The notes beneath the pieces are model-generated. The model searched no databases, was not told the origin of the DNA, and was given only the letters and a program-made list of their open reading frames with translations. The translations under genes were made by a program, and so were the position numbers. A DNA stretch of 64,000 nucleotides from Alkalicoccus luteus. GTDB lineage: Bacteria; Bacillota; Bacilli; Bacillales; Salisediminibacteriaceae. The first letter of the stretch is position 1. The number at the start of each line of letters is the position of its first letter. This document shows, one piece after another, positions 17,159-26,322 of the stretch. The stretch spans positions 234,746-298,745 of the forward strand of contig NZ_JAATHJ010000001.1 of NCBI RefSeq assembly GCF_012034335.1. The letters are read 5' to 3'.

Positions 17159-17206
17159 CTTTACATAAAACTACACTAAGAACAAGTACTGGAAAGGAGA
17201 AGAGCG

Positions 17207-18346
17207 ATGATATATTTGGATCACGCCGCAGGAAGCCCGATGCATTCAACCGCAGTAGAAACGTGGTGCCGCGCGCAGAGAGAGTTTGCAGCCAATCCAT
17301 CCAGCCTGCATGAGCCGGGAACAAGGGCCGCGCAGCTGCTTGAGCTTGCCAGAAAGGAAACAGCGGCAAGACTCGGTGCAGAGACGGAACAGCTGTACTT
17401 TACAGCCGGCGGGAGTGAGGCGAATCAGCTGGCACTCGGAAGCCTGCTGCAAGGGAAAGAGCCGGGGCACGTCGTTACGACAACGATTGAACATCCGTCA
17501 GCCGCTTCTTTTTTCAGGCGTCTGGAGCGAAACGGAACAATGGTGACGAGATTAGTGCCGGATCGAAGCGGCGTACTGACTACCGAGCAGCTTACACGCG
17601 TGCTGCGACCGGAGACGGCGTTGATTTCGATTCAGCTTGTAAACAGCGAGACTGGAATCATGCAGCCGGTTTCAGCATTGAAACAGGCAGCCGGTGATAT
17701 TCCCTTTCATACGGACGCGGTGCAGGCTTTCGGAAAGGTGCCGCTTTCGATAAACAAGCTCGGCGTGGAAGCAGCAAGCGTATCGGCCCATAAGCTAGGC
17801 GGTCCGAAGCACATGGGAGCAGTCTATTTGAAGGATCAGACGTGCTGGAAAGAGGTGTGGCCAGATACAACGCAGGAGCACGGCTTTCGTCCCGGAACGG
17901 TCGACGTACCGGGAGCGGCTGCGTTTGCAGCTGCTGTACAGGCGTTCCCGGACCTCCGTGCTGCAGCCCGGGAAGCATTGGAAAAGCGGAGACTGTTTAT
18001 CCGGGCGCTGCGGCCTGCAGGAGCAGAGGTGGATGAAGCGCAGCAGCAGTCCCCTTACATCGTTGGCATTCGCATTCCTGGTATGTCGGGGCAGTACCTG
18101 CTGGCTCTTCTGGATCGGAAAGGGATATATGTGTCAACGGGAACAGCATGCACACAGGGAGAAACCGATGCCTCGATGATGATGCAGGCGATGCATCCGG
18201 ACAGCCATGCCGAACGATCGCGGTTTCTGCGCGTTTCGTTTACGCACACGACAACGCCGGAGGAGCTTATTCAGGCAGCGGAAGCAATTTGTGATATCGT
18301 GGAGGCAGTCAGGAGGAATGAACATGTCAGCAAAAGTACTCGGTGA
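17207..18346 (+). CDS. nadS: NadS/NifS-like cysteine desulfurase
   Basis: 379 residues, PLP-dependent class V aminotransferase fold. Seen: TAGGSEANQLALGSLL (PLP-binding), TTTIEHPSA, HTDAVQAFGK, the PLP lysine in SVSAHKLGGPKHMGA, and the catalytic Cys loop STGTACTQG near residue 305. In B. subtilis the neighbour of nadB supplies sulfur for the NadA iron-sulfur cluster, and the same divergent layout is present here. GGAAAGGAG precedes the ATG. Confidence 0.92.
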   Translation: MIYLDHAAGSPMHSTAVETWCRAQREFAANPSSLHEPGTRAAQLLELARKETAARLGAETEQLYFTAGGSEANQLALGSLLQGKEPGHVVTTTIEHPSAASFFRRLERNGTMVTRLVPDRSGVLTTEQLTRVLRPETALISIQLVNSETGIMQPVSALKQAAGDIPFHTDAVQAFGKVPLSINKLGVEAASVSAHKLGGPKHMGAVYLKDQTCWKEVWPDTTQEHGFRPGTVDVPGAAAFAAAVQAFPDLRAAAREALEKRRLFIRALRPAGAEVDEAQQQSPYIVGIRIPGMSGQYLLALLDRKGIYVSTGTACTQGETDASMMMQAMHPDSHAERSRFLRVSFTHTTTPEELIQAAEAICDIVEAVRRNEHVSKSTR

Positions 18347-18854
18347 AGAGCGGCGTCAGGCTATCATTCAGGAGCTGAAGAAGTCCGGAAGGGCTCGGAC
18401 CGGCAAAGCACTCGGAGACCAGTTTGGCGTCAGCCGGCAGGTGATCGTACAGGATATCACGCTGTTAAAGGCGCAGAACCTGCCGATCACGGCGACGAGC
18501 CAGGGCTATATCTGGAGTGATGAAAGAAGCGGACGAATTGAAAAAACCGTCGCCTGTATTCACCCGCCCGAACGGACGGAAGAAGAACTGCTCCTGCTGG
18601 TAGACCACGGCGTGACCATAAAGGACGTCCGCGTGGAGCATCCTGTTTACGGCGATCTGCGCGCGAGTATCATGGTCAAAAACCGTCGCCAGGTGCAGCA
18701 GTTTCTCGAAAAAGTTCGGAGGACCGAAGCAAGCTATCTGTCTGAGCTGACCGACGGCGTTCATCTCCATACGCTGGAGGCGGACAGTGAAGAAGAGTTG
18801 TCTGAAGCCGTTCAGGCACTGAAGCAGGCTGGTCTGCTGCTTCATGAAGCCTGA
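18324..18854 (+). CDS. niaR: NAD biosynthesis repressor NiaR (3H domain)
   Basis: 176 residues from the ATG at 18324 (AGGAGG 7 nt upstream; ATG 18318 is too close). An HTH_11 DNA-binding domain covers residues ~5-60 (GKALGDQFGVSRQVIVQDI). The C-terminal 3H domain holds conserved histidines in CIHPPE, VDHGVTIKDVRVEHPVYGDL and GVHLHTLE, which bind metal and nicotinate in the family. It overlaps nadS by 23 nt. Likely represses nadBCA and nadS-niaR through the palindrome at 17139-17158. Confidence 0.92.
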   Translation: MSAKVLGEERRQAIIQELKKSGRARTGKALGDQFGVSRQVIVQDITLLKAQNLPITATSQGYIWSDERSGRIEKTVACIHPPERTEEELLLLVDHGVTIKDVRVEHPVYGDLRASIMVKNRRQVQQFLEKVRRTEASYLSELTDGVHLHTLEADSEEELSEAVQALKQAGLLLHEA

Positions 18855-18967
18855 ATATACCCCTGCTAGGACAAACTGTTCAATATACCCATTTTTTGTT
18901 TTACTTCCCTTTCGTTCGTGAATGGTACATACAATAAGCCCATTACGATGGATGAAAGGATGGTTCG

Positions 18968-20101
18968 ATGAAAGCAGTAACGTATCAAGGCAAAGATCAC
19001 ATGGAAGTAAAAGAAGTAGAGGCACCGTCGATTCAAAAAGACACGGACATGATCGTGAAAATCACCGCCAGCGGCATTTGCGGCTCAGACTTGCATTTAT
19101 ACAAAGGCGGTATCCCTGCGCCGCAGGATTATATCGTCGGCCATGAGCCAATGGGCATTGTAGAGGAAGTCGGTCCAGGCGTGGAAACCCTCAAAAAAGG
19201 CGACCGCGTCGTTATTCCTTTTAACATTGGATGTGGGCAATGCCACTTCTGTCAAAATCAAATGGAAAGCCAGTGCGACGAGTCGAATCCGCACGCGGAA
19301 ATGGGCGGATTGTTCGGCTTTTCAGAAGACTTCGGGAGCTTCCCGGGTGGACAGGCGGAGTACCTGCGCGTTCCTTACGCTGATTTCACCTCGTTTAAAG
19401 TGCCGGAAAACAGCGAATTGGATGACGAAAGCGTGCTGTTTTTATCCGACGTAGTCCCGACAGCTTACTGGAGCGTGGAAAACAGCGGGGTCTCTTACGG
19501 TGATACGGTCATCGTGCTTGGCTGCGGACCGGTCGGGCTGATGACGCAGAAGTTTGCTTGGCTCAAAGGTGCAGAGCGTGTCATCGCAGTGGATCACTAC
19601 GAATACCGGCTGGAGCATGCCCGCCGCACCAATAACGTGGAAACGTACAATTTTGAGAAAAACCCGGAGATCGGCAAGCTGCTTCATGAAAAAACAAAGG
19701 GCGGCGCCCAGGTCGTTATTGACTGTGTCGGTATGGACGGCACCGTGCCGCCGGGCGTTGAGCACGGATCTGACGGAGACAATCAGTTCGGCACGATCAG
19801 TCCGATCATCACAGCCTCCCAGGCCGTTCAGAAATTCGGCGTCGTGCAGCTCACCGGCGTCTATGGAACCGAAGCCAACAATTTCCCGATCGGCGACTTC
19901 TTCACCCGTAATGTCGCGCTCACGATGGGACAGGCTCCCGTCATTCACATGATGCCGGCGCTGTACAAAATGATTGAAAACAAGCTGTTTGATCCGAAAG
20001 ACATCATCACGCACCCAGTGCCGCTCGACCAGGCAGCGGAGGCGTACCGCATGTTCGATCAAAAAGAAGAAAACAGCATCAAATTCGTGCTGAAACCATA
20101 A
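18968..20101 (+). CDS. Zinc-dependent alcohol dehydrogenase (AdhB/formaldehyde dehydrogenase-like)
   Basis: 377 residues, medium-chain dehydrogenase/reductase. Catalytic zinc ligands are Cys in SGICGSD (~38) and HE in VGHEPMG (~60). The structural-zinc cysteine cluster is GCGQCHFCQNQMESQC. The Rossmann glycine motif is VLGCGPVGLM (~182-191). The long insert after the structural zinc and the VGMDGTVPPG loop resemble B. subtilis AdhB and glutathione-independent formaldehyde dehydrogenases. Substrate not determined. Monocistronic, with its own terminator. Confidence 0.87.
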   Translation: MKAVTYQGKDHMEVKEVEAPSIQKDTDMIVKITASGICGSDLHLYKGGIPAPQDYIVGHEPMGIVEEVGPGVETLKKGDRVVIPFNIGCGQCHFCQNQMESQCDESNPHAEMGGLFGFSEDFGSFPGGQAEYLRVPYADFTSFKVPENSELDDESVLFLSDVVPTAYWSVENSGVSYGDTVIVLGCGPVGLMTQKFAWLKGAERVIAVDHYEYRLEHARRTNNVETYNFEKNPEIGKLLHEKTKGGAQVVIDCVGMDGTVPPGVEHGSDGDNQFGTISPIITASQAVQKFGVVQLTGVYGTEANNFPIGDFFTRNVALTMGQAPVIHMMPALYKMIENKLFDPKDIITHPVPLDQAAEAYRMFDQKEENSIKFVLKP

Positions 20102-20109
20102 GCAGAGAG

Positions 20110-20139
20110 GGCTTCCGGCTGATGCCGGAAGTCTTTTTT
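20110..20139 (+). terminator. Terminator after zinc ADH
   Basis: 9-bp stem GCTTCCGGC / GCCGGAAGT with a 4-nt loop, followed by CTTTTTT. Confidence 0.9.
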
Positions 20140-20184
20140 CGTTCGATGACAGGGCTTTATAGCGGGGACACACCTGTGTGCGGG

Positions 20185-20370
20185 AAAGCGTTTAACTTTT
20201 ACGGTCAAATCGTTAACCTCGTTCGTAATATATTCAACTTCAGCTGCAAAAGCATTAACCTCGGTCGGAAAGTGTTTACGAGCTTCAACTTAGGACTGCT
20301 ATAACGAAAAAACGTTCATCCGGAGCGGCAAAACGTTCAACATTTGCCAGCAAACGTTTAACTTTTTTCG
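20185..20370 (+). repeat. 21-bp-phased intergenic repeat island B
   Basis: Most of the 400-bp gap between the ADH terminator and the Nudix gene. Degenerate units of the form CAAAACGTTYAACYT start at about 20185, 20206, 20227, 20247, 20268, 20308, 20329 and 20351. Seven of the eight lie 20-22 bp from a neighbour, with one skipped position near 20288-20305 holding TATAACGAA. No conserved coding frame runs across it. The remaining 170 bp up to 20541 show nothing I can identify. Confidence 0.65.
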
Positions 20371-20541
20371 GAGTCTTGTCCTAATGGGTCAGCCAATACA
20401 TACAAAAGAGAAGCCGAACTTAACGGTATCAAACGCTGCCTCGGCATTAATTACCTAATACTGCAGGTAGCCGGTTGCGTTTTTTCATCAAACACGTTTA
20501 GATAAATAGAAGACGATATTGGAATGAGGAGTTGTATATAC

Positions 20542-20943
20542 ATGAAAAAACGCGTGAAAGTAGTAGCAGCTGTAATTGAAAATAGTGAAAAAGAGCTTCT
20601 CTGTGCGCTGCGGAGTAACGACATGTCACTGCCTAACGTTTGGGAATTTCCGGGTGGAAAAGTGGAAAACGGAGAAGATTTTGGCACAGCGCTGGAGCGG
20701 GAAATAAAAGAGGAGCTCCACTGCAGCATCCGAGCTGGTGAACTCCTCCACACACACGTTCATGAATATGAAAAAGCGATCGTCGAGCTTAACTGCTTGA
20801 GCGCAGTGATTGAGAAAGGGGAGCCTCACGCATCTGAACATGCTAAGCTGCTTTGGCTGCCTAAAGAAAACCTGACCTCCCTGCAGTGGGCTCCGGCAGA
20901 TATTCCAGCAGTTGATTTTCTTACAACAAAAGTCAGCCGCTAA
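20542..20943 (+). CDS. Nudix (MutT-like) nucleoside triphosphate pyrophosphohydrolase
   Basis: 133 residues; ATG at 20542 with GAGGAG about 10 nt upstream. The Nudix box GGKVENGEDFGTALE-RE-IKEEL is complete except that the Gly normally following REUXEE-X is His. The WEFPGGKVE entry is characteristic of (d)NTP pyrophosphohydrolases that clean oxidised or deaminated nucleotides. It ends convergently with the helicase gene, overlapping it by 4 bp. Confidence 0.88.
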   Translation: MKKRVKVVAAVIENSEKELLCALRSNDMSLPNVWEFPGGKVENGEDFGTALEREIKEELHCSIRAGELLHTHVHEYEKAIVELNCLSAVIEKGEPHASEHAKLLWLPKENLTSLQWAPADIPAVDFLTTKVSR

Positions 20944-23744
20944 ACCTTTTCGGTCAGCTCTTTATACAAAATCGACGGGAGAGGCTGCTTCAGGTGCATG
21001 CGAAACTGGATGGGTCTGCTGCCGCTCGCTTCAACCACTGTCAATTCTCCGACATAAATAAACGGCTCCGTTCGATTTCCTTCGATTGATTTATACTTGC
21101 GGACAAACAAATGCAGCCTGTAGCCTCTTGCTTCGTGTTCCATTATATTGCGCCCTCGTAACGAATCAGGCGTCATATTATTTGGGCTGTCCCAAAGAAA
21201 CGTTGAGCGGTCAAGAAACTCATCGTGATAGTTCAGCCGCTCTTCAACGTCCGCGTCTTTATGCAAGTCGACATACAAAAAATAATCCTTTTCATTAGCC
21301 AGCAGACCGGATCCCCTGAAGGAAGAGTGGGTCTTAGAAAAATTTGATAATAAAGCGGCGTCTTTCATTTGGTATTGTGCCCCTATCTTTAAAAAGGGAA
21401 GTCCGTAATCAGCAGAACCAAAATCACGCTCGTAGCGGTGCAGGCCATATTCGATCACATCATGAAGTCGTTCATAACTGTACGGACTTTCTAGCAAGTG
21501 TGTAAAACGTTCGGTTCTTACTAAGCAATCATGCTGCCACTCTACTAACGCAGGTGAGCGTTGCTGCTCTCTTTTATCCATAAACTGCTGCGAAAGTGTG
21601 TTCATGGCATGGGCGACAGATGAAGGTGGCACCGTATCCAACCAGTGCAGAATCGCGGCTTCTGCATCCGCTCTTGTTAACCTGTCTTTCGTCATCAACG
21701 CATCCAGAAGTGCAAATTCGTGCGGCCTTTTTAATGGAAGTTGATTGGAAAGGAACTTATAAACAAGCTCCGAAGACTCTTCTTTAAATGGAATCTGAAA
21801 CAAATCGTTTTTTTCTACTTTTGCTAAAAAATGAAGATAGCTGCCGCTTTTTTCGATAAATGGTATCGGATCCGGAGCGCCGTCGTACGTAAAAAAATCC
21901 ATTAATGCGCTAGGAGCTTTGCCATTACGAATTTGTTTAAACTGCAGGTACGCCTCTTTTAAGTATTTCATGCTGAAAAAGGATTCCTGATCAATTTGCG
22001 CAATGATCCGCTCCTTGGCAATCCGGTCCATTTGAATATGAACGGGGGCCGGAACAGTCGCAAAATCGGTTGCAACAGCAACTTTTAAGCTTTCCTTATC
22101 GTAGTAGCGGCTGCCGTTTAATGCGATAGCGACTAAAAAGGCGCGGTTGTGATTGCCGATGAAATCGAGTACGGTCAAAAATTCCTTGCCCGGATGCTTT
22201 CGAAGGCCGCGGCCAAGCTGCTGAATAAATACAATTGGAGATTCTGTAGGACGCAGCATCAAAACAAGGTTCACACTCGGGATATCGACACCTTCATTAA
22301 AGATATCTACGGTGAAAATAAATTCAAGAGGATCGTGCTCGTCTTCGAGTTTTTCAATCATCTTTTTCCGCTCGGATGCAGGATCATCACCGGTCAGGGC
22401 AATGCTCGGCACCCCGGCCTGGCTGAATGCATCCGCCATATAGATAGCATGGTCAATGTTGACACAAAAACCGAGCCCTCTCCGTACAGCGCCATCATGC
22501 TTGTAAAAATACATATTCGTTAAAATATGTTCCACACGAAAGTGCACTTGCAGTCTTCTGGAAAGCTCGGCTTGATCATTCGGTGCAACGTCGTCTAAAC
22601 GAATGCCATCTACATCAGTGATGCCAAAATAGTGAAAAGGTGCAATGATTTCATCCTTCAGTGCGTCATGAAGCCGAACTTCTGCTGCTACGTTATGATC
22701 AAACACTTCAAATACAGAAGCTTCGTCACTGCGCTCTGGAGTCGCCGTCATCCCGAGTGCAAAAGCTGGATGAAAATAGTCCATCACTTGCTGATATTGA
22801 GGTGCAGTTGTATGGTGAGCTTCATCGTAAACGATGTAATCAAAATGGGCAGGATCAAACTGGCTGTAGTGATTCGCCATCGTGCGTATGTTAGCGAATA
22901 GATAATCAGCCCCGGTATCTTTTCTGGAGCCGGTCATCATGCCAAACGAGTGTTGCTGGTGAAGCAGGTGTGAAAAGGTTTCTTTCGCTTTTACTAAAAT
23001 GTCTTCACGATGAACGAGAAACAGGAGGCGTTTCGGCTGTGTTTTTTGCACATCGAAAGCAGCCATGTACGTTTTCCCTGTACCAGTAGCAGCAATAACC
23101 AATGCTTTGTTTTCACCAAGAGATCGGAGGCGCTCTAGGCTCTTCATTGCCCGGCTCTGCATGCTGTTAGGTGCGATGTAAGCCGGAAGTGTATGAAGGG
23201 TCTGCTGACGCTCTTTCACTTTCCGTGCACTTCGATAGACGGTTCGGTATTGATCAAGAAAGTCTTCTGAGGGAAGCTGACTTCGATTCCACAGCGTTTG
23301 GTATTCTGTTAACACTTGCTGCACGAACGCTTCATCCTTCTTAGAGATGATTTCAACATTCCATTCGACATTTGTTTTTAACGCAGCTCTCGTTAAATTG
23401 GAAGAACCAATAATAATTTTGTAATGCTCTTTGTACTCAAATATGTACGTTTTCGTGTGAAAACCGCCGTTTTCAGCAGAATTAAACAGTTTTGTGTCTA
23501 TAAACGGAAAGTCCGACAGGCGCGCTACCGCCTCTGGATCAGTGAAGTTCAAGTATGTGGAGGAAAGTATACGACCGGATTTGCCGCGTTCTCCTGCTTC
23601 TTTTAACGTATCAAGCAGCAGCTGTGCACCGCTGTATGTTAAGAATGCGACCCCGAAATAAAACCGTTCGCACGTCTCAAGCGAGCTGGTAAGCTCCTTT
23701 AATAAATGTTCAGTACCGCCATTAATTAATAAACGTTCTGTCAT
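20940..23744 (-). CDS. PLD-nuclease / superfamily II helicase / DUF3427 fusion
   Basis: 934 residues from the ATG at 23744 (weak GGGGGC site); the frame is open to 23822 without a better start. Residues ~20-170 form a phospholipase-D-like nuclease module with HTK (96-98) and GSSN (113-116). Next is a type III restriction/DEAD helicase: Walker A ATGTGKT (219-225), DEAH (307-310), TATPE (333-337) and a motif VI QQLGRGLRK. The last ~350 residues match the DUF3427 type. The architecture is common as a single gene and is suspected in DNA repair or phage defence (inference). Its codon use does not stand out strongly. Confidence 0.85.
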   Translation of the reverse strand: MTERLLINGGTEHLLKELTSSLETCERFYFGVAFLTYSGAQLLLDTLKEAGERGKSGRILSSTYLNFTDPEAVARLSDFPFIDTKLFNSAENGGFHTKTYIFEYKEHYKIIIGSSNLTRAALKTNVEWNVEIISKKDEAFVQQVLTEYQTLWNRSQLPSEDFLDQYRTVYRSARKVKERQQTLHTLPAYIAPNSMQSRAMKSLERLRSLGENKALVIAATGTGKTYMAAFDVQKTQPKRLLFLVHREDILVKAKETFSHLLHQQHSFGMMTGSRKDTGADYLFANIRTMANHYSQFDPAHFDYIVYDEAHHTTAPQYQQVMDYFHPAFALGMTATPERSDEASVFEVFDHNVAAEVRLHDALKDEIIAPFHYFGITDVDGIRLDDVAPNDQAELSRRLQVHFRVEHILTNMYFYKHDGAVRRGLGFCVNIDHAIYMADAFSQAGVPSIALTGDDPASERKKMIEKLEDEHDPLEFIFTVDIFNEGVDIPSVNLVLMLRPTESPIVFIQQLGRGLRKHPGKEFLTVLDFIGNHNRAFLVAIALNGSRYYDKESLKVAVATDFATVPAPVHIQMDRIAKERIIAQIDQESFFSMKYLKEAYLQFKQIRNGKAPSALMDFFTYDGAPDPIPFIEKSGSYLHFLAKVEKNDLFQIPFKEESSELVYKFLSNQLPLKRPHEFALLDALMTKDRLTRADAEAAILHWLDTVPPSSVAHAMNTLSQQFMDKREQQRSPALVEWQHDCLVRTERFTHLLESPYSYERLHDVIEYGLHRYERDFGSADYGLPFLKIGAQYQMKDAALLSNFSKTHSSFRGSGLLANEKDYFLYVDLHKDADVEERLNYHDEFLDRSTFLWDSPNNMTPDSLRGRNIMEHEARGYRLHLFVRKYKSIEGNRTEPFIYVGELTVVEASGSRPIQFRMHLKQPLPSILYKELTEKV

Positions 23745-23891
23745 CGGGTTCAGCCCCCAGTCTTTAAAATTCTGTGCTCTTCCATTGTAGAGAATAATAA
23801 AGCAGGATAAAACAACAAACATGCAAAAAAAGGAAAATAGAGTAAAGAGTCGAATATGAATGATAGACGGAAATCGGTGAGAAAGGAAACG

Positions 23892-24848
23892 ATGCAGATG
23901 CTGTCATTGAAGCAGGTGAATCAGGATCGTGTTCAGGATTTTTTGCGGGAGCGCTGGGGCGGCGAAGAAATGGTGCTCTCCGCCGGTACGTTCCGCTATG
24001 ACGAGCTGGATGGATTTGTATATGAAGAAAACGATCAGCTGACGGGGATCGTGACGTACGCCAGAGTCGATCATGAGCTGATGATCGTTTCCTTAAACAG
24101 CGAGGTGCCGGGCAAAGGCATTGGAGAACGGCTGCTGAAGCGGGTCGAGCAGGAAGCGATACAGGATGGATTTGCTGCCATAACCGTTTTAACGACAAAT
24201 GATAACGTCCGCTCACTCGCGTTTTATCAGAAAAACGGGTTTCGCCTCACGGAGGTTATCATCGGTGCTGCAGATGAGGCGCGCAAACAAAAGCCGTCTA
24301 TTCCGTTTACCGGTGAAAGCGGGATCGCGGTGCGGGACGAGTGGAAGCTTGTGAAACGCGCAGCAGGAGTCCAGCTGCAGCCGTTCGACGAAACGTTCCG
24401 CGATGCACTCAGCCGGTTCGAGCTTTCGGACGAGCAGCACGTTTTTACCTCTCTTCCGCTGAGAAAAATAGCAATGGCGCCCGATGCACATCACGTCGTC
24501 GTAGTGAAAGGCGGGGAAGCGGCGGGGTATTTCTGCCTGGAGCAGGGAGAGAAAAAAGACCGCTATACGGCCAATTCTTCAGCTGTGCTGCTCACTTCTT
24601 TCTCTGTCACTACAGCGTTCCAGGGAAAAGGCGTAGCTGCTAATGCTATTACAAAGCTCAAAGACTATATCCGGCTGCATTTTCCTCAGGTGAATGAAGT
24701 GGTGCTTGGGGTGAACGAACGTAACAGAGCGGCACAGTCGCTTTACCTCCGCTATGGTTTCACAGATCAAGGGGAGCGATACGAGGGGCCGAAAGGGAAG
24801 CAGCTTGTGCTGTCGATGGCGATTGAAAGGGAGGAAACGTATGTTTAA
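23892..24848 (+). CDS. Tandem GNAT acetyltransferase (two domains)
   Basis: About 318 residues with two GNAT domains. Domain 1 has the CoA loop VPGKGIGERLLKRV and a C-terminal NDNVRSLAFYQKNGFR. Domain 2 has FQGKGVAANAITKL and NERNRAAQSLYLRYGF. Starts at 23892 or 23898 are both possible behind AAAGGA. The second domain ends in a frame that overlaps the next GNAT gene by 8 nt, so the two are translationally coupled. Substrates unknown. Confidence 0.8.
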   Translation: MQMLSLKQVNQDRVQDFLRERWGGEEMVLSAGTFRYDELDGFVYEENDQLTGIVTYARVDHELMIVSLNSEVPGKGIGERLLKRVEQEAIQDGFAAITVLTTNDNVRSLAFYQKNGFRLTEVIIGAADEARKQKPSIPFTGESGIAVRDEWKLVKRAAGVQLQPFDETFRDALSRFELSDEQHVFTSLPLRKIAMAPDAHHVVVVKGGEAAGYFCLEQGEKKDRYTANSSAVLLTSFSVTTAFQGKGVAANAITKLKDYIRLHFPQVNEVVLGVNERNRAAQSLYLRYGFTDQGERYEGPKGKQLVLSMAIEREETYV

Positions 24849-25386
24849 ATGTGATCTGGGGGATGGACTGAAGCTGACGCTGCTCGAAAAACGTCATGCA
24901 ACGACTTTGTTTGCGGCCATTGATCGAAACCGGGAAAGCATCGGCGCATGGCTGGCGTTTCCGATGCATACGAAGCAAGTGAGCGATACCGAGGCCTTCA
25001 TCGAACGATCGCTTCTCCGCTGGACGGAGGAGGATGGCTGGTGGGCGCTCATCTGGGACGGGGACCAGCTTGTCGGATCAATCGGGCTGCTCTATGTCGA
25101 CCATGATACGGGAAAAACAGAGCTTGCCTACTGGCTCGTGAAAGAAGCTGAAGGGAAAGGCATCGTGACCTGCACAGCAAGAGAATTTGTACATACCGCG
25201 TTTGCAGAATTAGGATTAAACAAAATCGAAATCGGTGCAGCTGTCGGAAATGATAAAAGCGCAGCTGTTGCAAAACGGTTAGGGTTTCAGGAGGAAGGAA
25301 CGATCCGCAGCTACGAAAAGCTGCACGGCCGCTTTCTGGATCGCACGTTCTTTGGACTGCTTCGAAGCGAGTGGCAGACCTCATAA
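24841..25386 (+). CDS. GNAT acetyltransferase, RimJ/RimL type
   Basis: 181 residues; GGGAGG lies 6 nt before the ATG at 24841. Highly similar in layout to the GNAT at 11211: opening KCDLGDGLKLTLLEKRHA, AYWLVKEAEGKGIVT as CoA loop, LNKIEIGAAVGNDKSAAVAKRLGF, and a RTFFGLLRSEW end. The two probably arose by duplication (inference). It ends at a bidirectional-looking terminator. Confidence 0.82.
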   Translation: MFKCDLGDGLKLTLLEKRHATTLFAAIDRNRESIGAWLAFPMHTKQVSDTEAFIERSLLRWTEEDGWWALIWDGDQLVGSIGLLYVDHDTGKTELAYWLVKEAEGKGIVTCTAREFVHTAFAELGLNKIEIGAAVGNDKSAAVAKRLGFQEEGTIRSYEKLHGRFLDRTFFGLLRSEWQTS

Positions 25387-25409
25387 CGCAACACACGACT
25401 GCTCTCATA

Positions 25410-25444
25410 CAGCCCGTCTCTTTTTAGAGAACGGGTTGTTTTTT
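25410..25444 (+). terminator. Terminator after GNAT pair
   Basis: Stem CAGCCCGT-CTC / GAG-A-ACGGGTTG with one bulge, followed by TTTTTT. Confidence 0.8.
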
Positions 25445-25518
25445 CTGACCAGGTATATTATGATAACCTAAAGCAAAGTAAACAGGTATGTATTATAAAT
25501 AATGGAGGGGATTACGCC

Positions 25519-26301
25519 GTGGCAGATACCCTGGTACATGTGCAACAGCTGCAAAAATCCTTTGTCAAAAACGAAAAAGCCGAACTCGTGCTGAAGGATA
25601 TTTCGATGGAAATTAAAAAAGGGGAAACAGTAGCGGTGCTCGGGAAAAGCGGCTGCGGTAAAAGCACGCTCCTCAATTTGATCGGCGGTTTTCATGAACC
25701 GACAAAAGGAACCGTGCTGTTTGACGGGGCGGAAGTGCAGGGGCCTTCGCGCAGAGCGATTATGCTGTTCCAGCACTACGCCCTTCTTCCGTGGAAAAAC
25801 GTACTCGCAAACGTGGAGCTGGCGCTGGAGCCGGAAGGTTTGAGCGCGGACGAGCAGCGAGCCCGTGCGGAAAAGTACTTAGCGCTTGTCGGGCTTCAGG
25901 ACAGCCTCGGCCAATTTCCGTCAGAGCTCTCCGGAGGCATGCAGCAGCGGGTGGCCATCGCCCGCGCACTTGCGATTCAGCCGGAAATGATCCTGATGGA
26001 CGAGCCGTTTGCGGCACTTGATACATTTACCCGCTATTATTTACAGGATGAGCTGCTGCGGATTCAGCAGGAAGAGAAAACGAATATCGTGCTCGTCACG
26101 CACGACATTGATGAGGCCGTTTACTTGGCGGACCGTGTGTTCATCATGGACGCGAATCCTGGCAGAATCCGCCGCACGGTTCCGATTGAGCTGCCAAAGC
26201 CGCGGGACCGCAGTGATCGGGATTTTCAGTATTACCGCAGGCTCATTCTGGATGAATTCAATTTCAGCCGCCAGGAAGAGCAGCTTGAATACAACATTTA
26301 A
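25519..26301 (+). CDS. ABC importer ATPase, NitT/TauT type
   Basis: 260 residues starting at a GTG with GGAGGGG 8 nt upstream. Walker A is GKSGCGKS (~41-48), the Q-loop is LFQHYALLPW, the signature is LSGGMQQRVAIARAL and Walker B is MILMDEPFAALD, followed by the H-loop VTHDIDEAVYLADRV. The C-terminal PIELPKPRDR is typical of nitrate/sulfonate/taurine importers. First gene of a three-gene importer operon. Confidence 0.92.
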   Translation: MADTLVHVQQLQKSFVKNEKAELVLKDISMEIKKGETVAVLGKSGCGKSTLLNLIGGFHEPTKGTVLFDGAEVQGPSRRAIMLFQHYALLPWKNVLANVELALEPEGLSADEQRARAEKYLALVGLQDSLGQFPSELSGGMQQRVAIARALAIQPEMILMDEPFAALDTFTRYYLQDELLRIQQEEKTNIVLVTHDIDEAVYLADRVFIMDANPGRIRRTVPIELPKPRDRSDRDFQYYRRLILDEFNFSRQEEQLEYNI

Positions 26302-26322
26302 CGTGAGGCAGGAGGACATGGC

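Noticed and set aside
15711..17168. Several plus-strand ORFs opposite nadB
   Set aside because: They are antisense shadows of nadB with no SD or recognisable domains.
20122..20304. 60-residue ORF through island B
   Set aside because: It begins inside the ADH terminator, has no SD and ends in the TATAACG slot; same explanation as for island C.
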